A stretch of 64,000 nucleotides of DNA, taken from assembly GCF_022458985.1 (NCBI RefSeq), contig NC_061781.1, positions 8,955,501-9,019,500 of the forward strand, in the 5' to 3' direction. Position 1 is the first letter of the stretch. Every line of letters starts with the position of its first letter. Below the pieces are notes generated by a model. That model did not search any database and had not been told where the DNA came from. It saw only the letters and a list, made by a program, of their open reading frames with translations. The translations under genes were made by a program, and so were the position numbers. The DNA is from Mugil cephalus. Taxonomy: Eukaryota > Chordata > Actinopteri > Mugiliformes > Mugilidae. Positions 49,263 to 61,799 of the stretch are shown here, piece after piece.

Positions 49263-50070
49263 TACACTCACTGGCCACCTTAGTAGTACACTTTGTTAGT
49301 AATGGGTTGGACCCCCTTTATGTCTGTCTTCAAAGAGAGTCTTAGTTCTTCATGTCTCTAAACATTTGTTAGAAACTTTGGTCCACATTGACATGACAGT
49401 TGCTGCAGAATTGTCAGCTGCACATCCATGATGTGAATCTTTTGAGGTAATTTTAGTAGGGGTGAGATGAGTACACTGTGGTCACAAAGGGATTGACATG
49501 GTGAGCAACAATCAACTGCCAGGAAAATTTCCCCTAACTCATTACACAATCAACAGCCAAAAAACCCTGGTACAAGGTTGTTGTCAGTGTCATGTTGTCA
49601 ATGTCAAATTCTGACCCTACTATCTAGATGTCACAGCAGAAATTGAGACTCATCAGAAAAGGACAACGGTATTCCAATCCTCTGTTGTCCAATTTGGTGA
49701 GCCCCTGCAAATTGTACTCATAGTTTTCTGTTCTGTAAGAGCAGCTCTTAGAGTGGTCATCTACTGCAGTAGCCGATCTTTTTCGAGGTCCAATGATGAG
49801 TCTCAACCCTTTCTCACCTCTGGTATTGACAAAGTGTTTTCTCCCGGTGAGCTACCGCTCACCCGATATGCTCAATTTTTCAGATCATTCTCTGTAAACC
49901 CCAGAAATAGTCATGGTGAGTGGACCAGCAGTTTCTCAAATACTCAAGACGTGTCTGTCTAGCCCCAATGGCCATGCAACATCCAAAAGCACTTAAATCA
50001 CCTTTCTTCCACTTGATGCTCACTTTGAACTTCACCAGTAGCGATCTGTCGGCCAAGAAGCACCGGTTTC
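49263..50070 (-). pseudogene. Decayed Tc1-like transposase and terminal repeat
   Basis: The left end tacactcactggccacctta is the terminal repeat of a common teleost Tc1-like family. On the minus strand, pieces equivalent to the transposase start (KKGDLS), the FWGLQRM-like section and other segments appear in order, but in several frames with many stops. Lies between the likely non-coding exon and coding exon 1 of hnmt copy B. Different family from the intact element at 33.6-35.2 kb. Confidence 0.7.
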
Positions 50071-50354
50071 ATTGTAGGGAGCTGATTTTTTTTTTTTGTT
50101 TGTTTATTTTGTTTTTCTGTTAAAGCCAAACGCTGCTCAAGATATATGGTATTGTCTTGGGGACCGTAGCAACTGGAACTGTTTTTGTATTTTATAATAT
50201 AATATTATGTTATAATATATTTTTATAGCAATTCAATGACGATTTAAATAAAGCCATTTAAATAATAAACAACTGATATAATGTATTTTTTTACACTAGT
50301 GATTACTTTTTACACTATACACATAATTTGGCATTAATTTAAGCAACAAAAAAT

Positions 50355-50445
50355 CTGAGGAGCCACTTGGGAGTTGAAAGATCCGGCTCTTTTTAGTGAG
50401 CCGAGACAAAAGAACCGGCTCTCTAAAAAGACCTGCAATTTCCAT
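50355..50445. mobile_element. Short hAT-like palindromic remnant
   Basis: gatccggctctttttagtga followed by gccgagacaaaagaaccggctctctaaa forms an imperfect palindrome typical of fish hAT terminal sequences. Confidence 0.4.
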
Positions 50446-50699
50446 CACCATTCACCAGTTCCTCTTGACCATGTCTGCCTGCTGTAGAGCTGCTGCCATG
50501 TGATTGGCTGATTAAATATAAACCATAACAAGATGTTGAGCAAGTGTAACGTGGAAAAACAAACAGGAAATCACTATGATCAGTTATTCCCACTTTACAC
50601 AGAATGCCACGAATACATGGATTATGGATTTAAACTTTGTAAGAACATAAGACTAGGTTTACATAACGGCTTTGTGCTTCTAGTTTACAGCATTCAGTG

Positions 50700-51020
50700 T
50701 GTGCAGGTGCATTCACAATGCAACACGAACGCTACTCGGGCGCATCGCAATATTCTCGGCCACAGGAGCGCAGCCGCGTCGTGACAGAGCTGCCCGCGCA
50801 TTCACGGAGACACTAACACGCATACGGCGCAGCCGAGCGCGAGCAAGTTGCTTCATGACCGCGTATGTCTGGTCGCATGTCTGTTTAAGGAGCAGTGAGA
50901 TTGAGACAAAGTGTGACCGGTCAGACTTACATGTAGTGCAGAATTGCGTCCGGAAAAGTGCGGCGGCTGGAATGAGCCCTCCCACTGCATGTCACCGCTT
51001 CCCTTTAAGGAGGGTGAAAG
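50700..51020 (-). promoter_or_regulatory. Probable hnmt copy B promoter and 5' non-coding exon
   Basis: A CpG-rich block in an otherwise AT-rich region. On the minus strand it contains a near-perfect donor, CTACAT|gtaagt, with the exon boundary at 50931. It pairs plausibly with the acceptor just before the copy B start codon. Open frames on both strands here are explained by base composition. The start site itself is not resolved. Confidence 0.45.
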
Positions 51021-51149
51021 GTGGAAGAGAAAACCTCTCAGTGAGGAATTATCTATTCGTGAAGGACGAGGTCTTAAAGGACCTGTGCGTAATTTTAAAA
51101 CACACAGCACAGCTCCGCAATAAGTGACAGAAATGCCGCGTTTTTGCAT

Positions 51150-51315
51150 ACACCGATCAGCCACAACATTAAAACCACTTTCTTACTACCGTGTAGGTCT
51201 CCCACGTGCCTCCAAAACAGCTGTGACTCACCAGAGAATGGACGTGGACCTTCTGAGGGTGTCCTGAGAATGTAGAGGCCTTATTTATGTATTGTTTATT
51301 GGGTTGATCCTTAAG

Positions 51316-51369
<54 letters not shown>

Positions 51370-51591
51370 AGGCTGCATCCTGCTGGGGATGGATTCTGCC
51401 ATCAGGGAGTGTCATTGCTCTGGGGGGGGGGGGGTCTGGTCTAGGTGGGTGCTACATGTAACATGTAAAGTAACATCCACATGAATGAATACCAGGTCCA
51501 AAGGTTTCTCAGCAGAACACTGAATTGTCACATGTCGATGTTATTTACTTCACCTGGTGGTGGTTTTAATGTTTAATGCCTGATCAGTGTA
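51150..51591 (-). mobile_element. Degenerate non-autonomous Tc1-like element, copy 4, both ends present
   Basis: Left end acaccgatcagccacaacat and right end aatgcctgatcagtgta are inverted terminal repeats. The interior holds caggctgcatcctgctgggg and the complement of the caatgacactcc segment seen in copies 1 and 2. A (GT)24 array at 51321-51368 has expanded inside it. Confidence 0.75.
51321..51368. repeat. (GT)24 microsatellite
   Basis: Uninterrupted GT run inside the Tc1-like derivative. Confidence 0.97.
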
Positions 51592-52519
51592 TTTTTGTGC
51601 CTTTTTTTTTTTTGAGGACCATGAAAAGCATTAATTAAGGTCCAACGACTGCATGTAAACTAACTTTGCAGTCAGTGAACAATGAGGAGTCCCTGCCCTG
51701 CCTTATCTTGTACAGTACAGTATTTCAATTTCCAGTGTGCTGATTTGCTCACAGTATGGAGTCCAGTGACTAGAGAGATTTTTTTTTTTTTTTTTTAATC
51801 TAGCCTGCTTTGATAAGGTCAGCCCAGTCATGAGGTGTGATGCAGGATACTTTACTCTAAAGGGCTTTTTTTCTGTTTGGGATGAATCCCAGGCTATATC
51901 CTTTGGAGTATTGAGTTAAAGTCATGTCTTTTGGTATCGTCTGTGGTTCCCAGATATGCTTCTTACAATGTCAGCCAGACAGGAATTAGGCCAAGAACCC
52001 AAATTAGATTGTAATTAGGCCACACACCCTATCTGATAAGTTTTGAATCCAGGGAGGGAATACCAAGGAGAGTGTTAGTCGCCTATAGCGCTCTGTATGA
52101 ATGAAGACTACAGACAAAAGACCAAAATAAGATAAATCTGGGTAGTGGTGACTTGCACACATGCTAGTTTGGCTTCACGTTTGGTTTCAAGTAAGAGAGG
52201 GTATGAAAAGGTCTTATGTGGTCAGAGTAGCAGGTGCAGCAAAACCAAAACACAAGATCCTACAGAATGTGTTTCCCATCGGATAAAAACATTAACAATT
52301 ACTACTACTTCAACTACATTATGAAGTTATTGTTGACCATTCTAGCTGGAGACATCATTTTATCTGCGGATAAAGATTTATAGCTCCAACAGGGCAGAGC
52401 AGAGAAGACTCTTTGGGCTTTTAATCAATGGGGAGAAAGAGTGAAGTCCAAGACAGAGGATAATCTACACCTTGTCCAGAAAGATAGGGACATGGTTTTC
52501 AGGTTCACATTGTAAATAG

Positions 52520-52760
52520 GCCTAAATGAACTGACCTGCAGTCAGTTTTCCAGATGCCCCTCTTCCTTGCGACACACTCCAGTTCATAGTGAGGCTTCCC
52601 GAGGCCAGATGAGATATGTAATCTCTTCAGCAAATTCTGGGTCTACCTCGGGTTCTCCTTCCAGCTGGCAGAACTTCAAGACGAGACGCCCGGGAGGCAT
52701 CCTCACCAGAATCCCGAACAAGCTCAGCTGGCCCCCTTTCTACGAGTCACATCATGTCAT
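52520..52760 (+). repeat. Degenerate LINE 3' end
   Basis: Contains ctgggtctacctcgggttct, agacgcccgggaggcatcct and cagctggcccc in the order found in a very common fish non-LTR retrotransposon tail. Too decayed for a protein match. Confidence 0.5.
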
Positions 52761-54289
52761 ATCTGCTGTAATCCCTATAGGACTGACCTCGTGGCTTAAG
52801 TTTGGATCGTTGTTGACTCAGTTAACTGTCATCGGTGCAGCAAGACAAGTCTGTTCAGTCTCGCATGGGTGGCTTTGCATTTTTTTTTTTTTTTTTTTTT
52901 TTTTTTGAATGCAGATGACCTGCCAGCAGCCTTCTGTGTGAAAGACCAAATGGTCTGTGATCACAGTCTTAGTGTTGCAAGTTACTTCGTTTGAACATAC
53001 TCATGATTTCAGATGTCGGGGTGGAGTACAGAGGCCAGATGTTGCACAATCCACAGCCGTTATGACACAGTCATTTGACTGCTTTGTGTGCGGTGCAACT
53101 GGCCCTACAGACCTCACAGATTTACGTCAGGTTACAGGTTTTTCTGACGCCTTTAAAAATAGTTGACAAGTTGAAATACATTGTAATTTTTTCACCTTAA
53201 AAATACTAATGATACGTTTTGACAGCACCAACATCAAACATTTGACTTGAAGAAAATCCCTGCTACAAGTACAGCTAAAAAAGTTTAGCCGATCACAACA
53301 TTTTGTTCTCTCTTCATTGGGTCCATGTACAAGCTGGACCAGACTACAGAGTCCATTTATTAATTGCACGGCCTTGCACCGTTTTATCTTTCCGACCTCA
53401 TTGTTCTCCGTGTGCTACCTTCACACGCTTGGATCTCTGGGTGCTGTTCTTCATATAATCAGGAGAATTGTAACTGAAACCAAGACGGCAAGAAGTCAGT
53501 GGGAGGAAAAGTGCTTTCTGCCAAGATTTACATAATTGGAATGAACTTCCTTCTTGCAATTAATGAAATGGATACTGAGCCTGACTAACTCAGTACTAGG
53601 TATTCATTAGGTCTCTCTCTCACAGGGCTATATTCACTTCCTGTTATCCTAACCAACTACTTTCCTAGCTCCGACCCAGACCCTGCTCGTAACCACTGAC
53701 TCACAATCAGCGTTTGTCCCCAATTACTCCAATTAACTGAGCCTACTCTGTCCCTGAAGGTAGCATGCAGTAAATAAGACCCACAAACACCGTGTCTTTG
53801 TCTTACCGTGCATATCGACAATGTGACTTCTTTAGTTTATGTGATGTCATGCAGTGCGGCGGCCACAGCAGTCATCCACCACCGAAGTCAGTATTTTGTT
53901 TACAGTTTTACAGTTTTTTTTTTGTGTTTTGGTTTCAAATTACACTTCATTCCACTTGCAGTTTCTTGGGTGCATGCAATTTGGCATTCCGCTCATGATT
54001 TTTAAATCATACAAATGTATGAGCGCAAGAGTTTTCTTTGTTTGTTGAGCTCCTCTGGCAAAAGGCCTGAAACTTGGCTGAGGAGACCTTTTTAAAAACA
54101 GCCCAGAGGACGTGGAAGTGGAGGAATTATTCTCCTTGTGTAAAGTTTCTTTTTGTTCATTTAATTTATGTTAGTTTAGGTGTGTTAGCTGTTAGACAAG
54201 TTTCAACCTGTGTCCGTTTTGGACGAGCCCTAAGTGTATATAATCCGTGTGCGGCTCATTTGTCGGGCAGGTCAGTTTTGGGCGATGCC

Positions 54290-54465
54290 TTAGTTTATTT
54301 ATTGCTTAGTTGACCTCATTTTGAGTTTTGGGCCCTAGTTTTTTTCTGCATTTGTTGAGTCTTTATATTAGACTTTTTATTTTTTGAAAAACTTTATTAA
54401 ATATTTAGTTTGCAATTTGACACCTTTGCCCTCTGTTTTTCTGTTCGGTCCCTAACATGCAGTAA
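54290..54465 (+). repeat. LTR-like debris
   Basis: ttattaaatatttagtttgc then ctctgtttttctgttcggtc and cctaaca has the layout of an LTR end with a poly(A) signal. Weak support. Confidence 0.25.
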
Positions 54466-55809
54466 GCCATGGTTGTATTTAAGACCACACAGCTCTGACA
54501 TAGTCTAGTCTAGCACAGCGGTGCTTTGATCTTAATGTGATCATCATCATTCTAACATCTTCCCATGTTGATTCCCATGTTCAGCAAATATAATCTTTTC
54601 TGTCTCAGTAACAAGCTAGTCCCTGCAGTCGGTCGTATCTGTGTGCTAAGTAGTATTTAATAGTGAAACGGTTTGGTAAACGGTGCCTTCTGGTGACGCC
54701 GGGGCTCGGCATTACTAGATTCTAAATCTAAACTTGGTTGCTTTTTCTGTCTCTCTTCCTACGGGCGCCCTCACGGTGGTGTGGCGGCTCTAGTTTCCCC
54801 TCAGTTTGAGTTCACTTATTTCACGCGTTTTAGAGCATTTGCACGTCGCTCTTGCCTTCCATGCAGTCTTTACATTGCTGACATCCACACACACCGTATT
54901 TAGTTCATCCTCTTGTGCATACGTTTTCTGTCACATTTGTTAACTAAATAATGAGGCGTAATCGCTGAGCAAGGTGTGTCTGCCATAGCCCTAGAGCCAC
55001 CGTCACAGTTAGCTTGCTAACATAAAAGGCTCCAAACACGCAGCGTTATGCATCTTGCTTTGCTTCCTCTCTCCTCTCTTTGTGTGCCTCCAGAGTTTGT
55101 GTGTCTAAGGGTGTGGCTGCCTCGTCTACTCCTGCTCAACCCGAGGCCGGCACATCTACGGCTCGTCAGCTCACCCTCTCTTGCGGCTACCTCCTCCCAG
55201 TTCAGCCAGTAATCTTCGCCAGATAATTACATCATGAGTGATGGGCAGAAACTGATCTCACACTATTTCCCATTGTAATTGTCAGCCCGTATTCGAGCAC
55301 TTTTCCTCTCGTGCCAAGCTTTTCCTCAACTTGCTGTCCAGGTGCCAGGCAGCCACCTGGCTGCCAGCTCACCACCAAGCCAGCTCTTCAACCTCCCTCA
55401 TCAGTCCACACAATCACGAATCACACAACAACCTCGCGTCTTTGAGCAGTAATTGTTCAGAACCATTACATTGAGCCTGCATTCGGGTCTTCCTCGTCGC
55501 AAAATCCAAACCTCAGGCTGATCAGGATGACTGTAGATTAGAAGGTATTTAGTCAAAATCAAAGCAGATCTTGACTCGTTGATGGAAGTAGTGAATTACT
55601 AACTTACTAACTTAACTTATTTTAGGGCAGTTCCACATAATGTTTTAGGGAAATTAAGCACAAAATGACTACGTCACACTTAAGTGGGAATGATCGAAGT
55701 AAATAAGATCAGCCATGAATATTTGCTGGAATTTCTTCTCAGCCAGTTACACTGAAAAAAATCATAAGACAATAAGATCATTTGCATGAAGTGTCTTATG
55801 AGCAGCAGA

Positions 55810-55972
55810 GAGGAGACATCACTGCGTCGTGGTATCGATGATGGATGAAATCAAGGGAAGCCTGCGTTTGGTTTCCGCATCAACATATGGCATCATCAAC
55901 AAAAACACAACTCGACAGCCAAAACCTGCGTTACACTTAAAACACTAGAAAAAAAAACACTTGAAAGGAATA
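55810..55972 (+). repeat. Local direct duplication, left copy
   Basis: Shares catatggcatcatcaacaaa, aacacaactcgacagcc and acactagaa with 58240-58406 in the same order and orientation. Confidence 0.75.
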
Positions 55973-57200
55973 AGTCCTAAAACTGAAAACAAATTTGTTT
56001 TCCTGTGAATCCTCGATTTATCTGCTGCCGATTTACATAATGTGTATGTATATATATACATGTATATAAATGGGTTCAAATAACTTACTGCTTCCAAATT
56101 TATGTTACAATATTAATAAGGATGTTACTTAGGATGTGAATGTTTCTTCCACCGCTGCTTTGGAGAATAAACAGTCAGGCAGTTCTAATCCTCCATCTCC
56201 AAATCTCCAACGCCAGTCAGAAATGTACACAATGAGTCAGTAGATCCAGGAGGAGTTTCGTCATTCATCAAAGAAGGATTAGTTTTATTGATTAATACTC
56301 TCTGCAAGGGAGTCTCGTGCAACTGAACATTGACGCATTTAAACCTCGACGCGAGTATCCTAAAGTCATAAGATCCTGGTGGTCCAGAAGTCTGAAACGC
56401 TCAAGCAACAAGATAACAGATTTTCCAGGAGTGAGTCCAGCTGGTCACGTCTGAGTGAGAATATTCATCTTCCGTCTTCCTGCTGCTTCCCTCTTGTCCT
56501 TCAGAGATCGCTGCAGTAATGTCCTAATTCCCTGCCATCCCCCATCAGCGGCCGCTCCGACCCCAACACCTTCAAATCCTGTTGTCTTGTTTCATTCATC
56601 ATTTATTTAATTTATTTATTATTTCATTCATTTGATTTAACAATAGCCCACCTACTTTTTTCCGAGGGTGACTCTGCTTTCTCATAACAAATGAAATGAA
56701 ATAAAAGGAGACGCCGCGCCTGTCACTCCGTTCACACAGCCCGGCTAAAATCTGCAAATATGTCTTGAAAGCTGGTAAAATGAGACAAATTGAACATGAC
56801 AAGTTCAGCCCACGCCTTTGCCACAAATCAGGTGGCCACGACACAAGCATTTGAATTCAAGGCTCGCTTAAACAAAAGTGACAGTCTTAAATAAATGAAT
56901 TAGATGAGACAAAAGATTTAAACGCCGTTTCCCTCGCAACCTGCGAGCGCCCAGGGCCTATCAGGCTGGGAATCTGACCGGAGGGCGAGATGAATCTTAT
57001 CGGGCCGCTTATCTATTCTGGGCTCTGCCTCCGAGGCTGCATCGGTAATTACAATTTATCAGGACTCAAAAGTCAAGGAGCGGACGGAGATCACGGCAGG
57101 ACTAGCGCATCCTTCCCAAACACAATTTTCACACGTTAAACCCGGAGCAGCGCAACAAATAAGACAGAACGCAGGGCTTTACTTTCACATGGTTCCACGA

Positions 57201-57206
57201 TTTATT
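57201..57206 (-). promoter_or_regulatory. Candidate polyadenylation signal of thsd7b
   Basis: AATAAA on the minus strand about 1.75 kb past the stop. It would give a 3' untranslated region from 58948 to about 57180. Inferred from the hexamer and position only. Confidence 0.35.
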
Positions 57207-58239
57207 TGCATTTTTGTCCAGCTCTCCATGTACACACAATAGTAACACAAATAGCATGGTACTGTAAACAATGGGTGGACCTACTTTTAGGTTTCTGGGA
57301 CAAAGTTCTCTCATCAGGTCAGAGGTGGGCTGCTTTAGAATTGTGGCCGGATAACTTCTGAATTAGTCGTCATATTGATACATTTTAATAAATGAGTTTC
57401 ACTTGGAACTAGCATTTAACAATCCCCCCCCCTTTTTTTTTTGGGGCCAAATATTACAAACACAAAAGACACTACTCTAAAATGGTCGGCAAGTTGTAAA
57501 AGAGAATCTTTGCAAGGCCACTTGGAGCACTTTCTGCCAAAATGGATCAAGCATGCCTACATACAGTCAGCTGTCGAAATACAGTCATTGTAACGTTTAA
57601 CAACCGCGTTCGCTCAGCCATAAAGATTATAGAGTTATACATTCAGAAGGAGGTCAGGTAACACAGGACCGAATCTTCAGTTTGCAGAGGCAGAATGACG
57701 ATCGGCGTCAACTCCGGTCGGGGCGAAAACAAATGTTAGGAGCTCAATTCTTTGCTGGCTTTGATAAATAATGCACCAAAGGAAATTAAAGGAGGTTTAT
57801 AATGTTCCGGCATGAAAAAGAACGACGCTTCCTCGCGCTGAAAATGTGAATAAAACGGGGCTGAACAAGAGGAAACTGAACACGGACACATTAGTACAGA
57901 AAAAAACAGCCCGTTCAACTAATAGTGCGACCCTGTACTTAGATGTAAAGGAACTGATTGAAGTGTGGCATCCTTATGAAAAAATAAAGCGCGCTTGCTC
58001 TATAAAAGACACTGTTGTGTGCGATGTTGTAGATAATTATCCTATCCTCCCATACCGGCGACTGGTCCTGGTTTGTTTTGCATTTAGTGGAGAAAGTGCT
58101 GATGAGGTACGGTCTTCATCATGCTGGTACTTGGTAATTTGCATTAAAGGTCCCCGTACGTCGTGTTCTTTTAATTCTAGACGGCCACCGAAGTAATTTG
58201 CCTAACTTCGTCCTCGCTGGCTGAGCGTCTCATGGGCGT

Positions 58240-58406
58240 CGGGGAGGAGACGTTACTGCAACGCTGCGTTGTTAAACTCAAGGCAAGCCTGCTTTTGGTT
58301 TCCACATATACACAACATATGGCATCATCAACAAAAACACAACCCGACAGCAAAAAACTTGCATTACAATTAAAACACTAGAAAAGTCATTTGAAAGGAA
58401 AATCAG
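58240..58406 (+). repeat. Local direct duplication, right copy, inside the likely thsd7b 3' UTR
   Basis: Reads catatggcatcatcaacaaa, aacacaacccgacagc and acactagaa, roughly three quarters identical to the left copy by eye. Confidence 0.75.
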
Positions 58407-58948
58407 CACTAACGTAGTGCATAGACCGTGTCGTTTGTTCCGTTTATTTTATTTTTTTTTTGTAAAGAGGCTGTTTCGCAAAGACCCAGCGCTGATGAGA
58501 CAAAGTCAAATGTTCCACTGTTTCATACCACGAGCAGCTGCTGACTCAGGATATCCCTCCTTCTCATCCCAGACACAATTTACGAGACGGAAATCCAGGC
58601 AGTTCAAGTTCTTGACAAAAGAAATTTTACGGTTTAGGGGTCTTATTGGCTCCTGGGTTTCAGACAGCGTTCCAGCGTCTCATTTCCACCCCGATCAGCT
58701 TAGGTTCCTCTCGTTGGAGGAGTAGAGTCGGCTGCATCCAAAGCGCCGGGGCGACGTTACCCTTCGGCAGCAAAATCACGCGTGAGCGTCGCTACAGCGT
58801 CTGTCTCAGTTTTAGCCGTGCCCTGCGCCCGGCTCAAACAGGTCAGTGGTACGTGAAGGATGCGCTCGGTCTGAACGCAGCCAGGAGTCTGTCCGGCGCC
58901 AAGCCCGTCCGTCCGTCCGTCCGTCCTCGTGAGGGCACAGCAGCCTGG

Positions 58949-59030
58949 TTACATGTCCACGTCACCATCGTAGGCCAAGGTCAAGGGCTTCTGCGGCGGA
59001 GGAGACGTTTTAGTTGTCTTGGGCGGCTTA
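58949..59030 (-). CDS. thsd7b: thsd7b terminal exon, cytoplasmic tail
   Basis: The last coding exon, after acceptor tctcag. It encodes KPPKTTKTSPPPQ then KPLTLAYDGDVDM and a stop at 58949-58951. The minus strand upstream of the acceptor (59036-59076) is an unusually long pyrimidine tract. A (GTCC)n stretch at 58905-58927 lies just past the stop. Confidence 0.93.
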
Positions 59031-61793
59031 CTGAGAGGAGAAAAAAGAAAAAAAAGAAAAAAAAAGAAAGAAAAGCTGAGGGTGTATGTGGCTTAGGAGC
59101 ACAGAGGTAGCCCAACTAGATTTCAAGTCTTTACAAAGAATTCCATTATTTGATAACAGCGGCACACGGCACACAAAATACTGTGAGGGATATAACTCAT
59201 GTTTGACACCGCTCCATTCAAGGAAAAGAACTTGCTCTGTATCACAATGTTCATTCTGTTCTCATCTATAATGTGCACAACCTACAAAAGACTTTATTTA
59301 TTTATTTATTTTGAACTGCTGTCTACTGCACTAAAGGGAGTAACGTGGTACGTACCAGACCAGGAACGACAGCGCGATAATGAAGAGTATGAAGATGAAT
59401 CCAACGGCGGTGACGGCGTAAACCCACAGCTTTACTCTTCCATCTGTGCAATCAGAAAGAATTCTTAAATACAGAGTTACATATATATATATATGTATGT
59501 ATGTCTGCCTCCCTTCTCTTCAGAATATAATAAGGAAGTAGCTTTATTCTCATTTCAAACGGCAAAAAAGTGACTAGAATTTCTTGGCAGTTTCATGGTC
59601 CACAGTTTTTTTTTCTTTTCTTTTTTTTGTTAATAATGATGAGCTCTGTAAAAACATTGAGCTGGAATGGATTCCACTCCCAGCCAAGTGATTCCAAAAC
59701 TACAAAGGGCCCGTTCAAAGGCAAGAAGGATCTTGGGAACGCTGGCTGAGGCGTGCGGACCATTTCCATTTCAGTACCTGGGCCAACGGGTCGCAGGGTC
59801 CACTCGCCGAAGAGGTCTTTGGCCTGGGACGGCCCGGGCTTTAATCTCCCGGAGTTGGTTTTCACATCAGCTTTCTTGTTGCTGTCCACCCCCGGGGTTC
59901 TGGTGCAGTAGTCTAAGAAGCCGTGCGTGGTCATCACTTCGGTGTAACCCTTCTCACACCCACACACTCCACTCTGCGCGAGACGGGGGTGGAAAGCGAG
60001 GTCAGAGGAACATCATTTAGAGCCAACAAGAAGACGTCTGCAGTTGCTGCTTTCTCGTTTCTGAGAAATGCTGGTTGGCCTACTCATTAAGAGACTCTCT
60101 AGTCTTGACATGGGCTGTTTTTTTTTTTTCTTTTTTTCTAACTTTGACATTAAACTCTGCTCCTCGGGAGGTAGATTACACCTCTTCACAAATTTAGACT
60201 GATGGCCCCAGCCATTCTAATAACAGATGCACTGGAAAAACAATTTCACAGCTTTGCATTTGCAAGTGCAGTTGCACGAGCATACTCTGAGGGGCAGTAG
60301 GACTACAAGATAAGGCCGTTATTTGTAATTTTCATGCAGTTTGTGTGCAGCCTAGGCCCCCGTCCCCTCCTCCCCGCCCCCCACTCCCACCTCACAGGTG
60401 TAGTCCCAAACTGACACGAAGCTCACGCTCATTGGTATTAATCTGATTATCCTTTAATGGCCTGCTCTGCGGAATTAAAAATGTCATCTGTCAAAATCCA
60501 TTTAACTCCCCGTATCGAATGTGGGCGCAGCAGAAAACAGCAGAAACACACCGAGAATTACGGAGATCACAGCTGCCTGATCAAAGAGCGGCGATCTTAC
60601 CGGCGTGCAGTGCGAGAAGGGTTTCGTGCACGGAGGATGGCAGCGTCTGAGCGTAGTGGGCCTCTTCTGCGGGAAGCACCCCCCTGGAAAAAGACAGCAC
60701 GCTCTCGTATCTGTTCCTTTACCCGCTGATCGCTAAACGAATGCGGTGTCACGCCTGATTAATGGGCCCGGTTACCTATCGGTGTCCCTGATCAATTTGG
60801 GAACGTTTTAATTCCAACATGGAAAATTGTGTGTCAAAATATCAAAGAGTAATGCCTTGGGTTATTGGCCCTCTCCGCAGAGAGAGGTTATTCCTTCTGG
60901 GCTCATATTTGCCAGAAACACTTCCTTACAGCGATAAGATCGCATTCTCCCACTATTTATGGCACATGAAGCCCAAAGCTTTTCATTCCCACGGCGCTAT
61001 TGTCTTTTGTTCTGTTTCTCTGCGTTCGCTTCCCACAAATACAAATGCATGATTATATTTGTATGGATTGAAAGCCTCCCAGCTCAGAGTCAGGCGTATT
61101 GATTACTTATGTTAGGAGGGAGAAGAGAAATCAATGGAGGCTGAACAGAGAATAGGCAGATCAAACAAGGTGTTAAACTCAACTGGAGCACTGTAATAAA
61201 ATTATGGTCGGCGGGGGGAGTGCATCCGCACATATGTGTAAGTGCGTGGTGCATATGTCCACACTTGATGATACGATTCAATTTTCGACAGTGGGTGAAG
61301 CGACTGACAGCCCGCGTCCACTGTAAAGGATGAAGGCAAAAAGACATCACATCCGTTTCCGAGACCTTCCCGAACCCCCCTCGCTTCAAATTACCTCCTG
61401 AGCCAACAAGTAAATGCGCTCTAAATTTATTTCTAAAACCACCCAATCCAATCACCTCCGCCGAAATTACCTGTGTGACAGCTTTCTCAGATGAATGAAC
61501 GCAGATCCACTTACTTGTCATGGCAACGCTCGCGAAATTCTTCTCGAGCGATCAAATTATCTGATATTGTGGCACACATCCATGTGATGCAGGCAAGAAT
61601 GAAAACGGACCCAGCTCGGAACTGGGACACCTCCAGCCGGATCCATATTTATATAGAATAAGAATGTGCGGCTCCAGGAGACACTGCAGCCCCTCACCTG
61701 TGACATTGACACCATCTGAGCGCTGACACCACACGGCTCTCTCATTGTTGCTCCATCCTCCCGTCCTCCACTGGTAACTGTGGCATTTTCCTC
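58949..61793 (-). CDS. thsd7b: Thrombospondin type-1 domain-containing protein 7 (probably 7B), C-terminal five exons, partial
   Basis: Large single-pass membrane protein with many thrombospondin type-1 modules outside the cell. The visible exons are 61793-61698, 60683-60601, 59973-59778, 59443-59356 and 59030-58949, joining in frame to about 181 residues. They encode CHSYQW and VWCQRSDGVNVTGGC (end of a type-1 module with an N-glycosylation site), a Cys-rich segment with CHPPC, CGCEKGYTEVM, a low-complexity linker, FGEWTLRPVGP, a membrane helix starting WVYAVTAVGFIFILF, and the short tail ending KPLTLAYDGDVDM, a family hallmark. THSD7A has a very similar C terminus. 7B is preferred because THSD7B neighbours HNMT in other vertebrates. 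The N-terminal exons lie beyond the window. Confidence 0.92.
59356..59443 (-). CDS. thsd7b: thsd7b transmembrane exon
   Basis: An 88-base exon with acceptor ttgcacag and donor gtacgt. It encodes DGRVKLWVYAVTAVGF followed by a run of I, F and L residues, about 22 hydrophobic residues in all, forming the single membrane helix. The start and end phases fit both neighbours. Confidence 0.91.
59778..59973 (-). CDS. thsd7b: thsd7b juxtamembrane exon
   Basis: A 196-base exon with acceptor cgcgcag and donor gtactg. It starts SGVCGCEKGYTEVMTTHG and ends FGEWTLRPVGP. The middle is hydrophilic and low in complexity, as expected for the variable linker before the membrane. Confidence 0.91.
60601..60683 (-). 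CDS. thsd7b: thsd7b Cys-rich exon
   Basis: An 83-base exon with acceptor tttttccag and donor gtaaga. It continues VNVTGGCFPQKRPTTL and CHPPCTKPFSHCTP and ends on a complete codon. Confidence 0.9.
61698..61793 (-). CDS. thsd7b: thsd7b exon encoding the end of a TSP1 module
   Basis: A 96-base exon with acceptor ttgccacag and donor gtgagg. It encodes GKCHSYQWRTGGWSNNE and WCQRSDGVNVT. It is the most upstream exon recognised in the window. Confidence 0.9.
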
Positions 61794-61799
61794 CTGTGG

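Larger units (their letters stand above)
51600..57180. other. Spacer between thsd7b and hnmt copy B
   Basis: No exon recognised. Contents: T runs at 51780-51796 and 52880-52906, a worn LINE tail at 52520-52760, LTR-like debris ending near 54460, and the left copy of a 160-bp duplication at 55810-55972. 56400-57150 is low in repeats with many taatta-type cores and may be regulatory. Confidence 0.4.

Noticed and set aside
50699..51127. 142-codon plus-strand frame and overlapping minus-strand frames
   Set aside because: All lie in a CpG-rich block where stops are rare by composition. The splice donor on the minus strand explains the block better as a promoter and non-coding exon.
58646..59110. 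154-codon plus-strand frame
   Set aside because: It is antisense to the terminal thsd7b exon and its 3' UTR, and contains poly-Lys from the pyrimidine tract.
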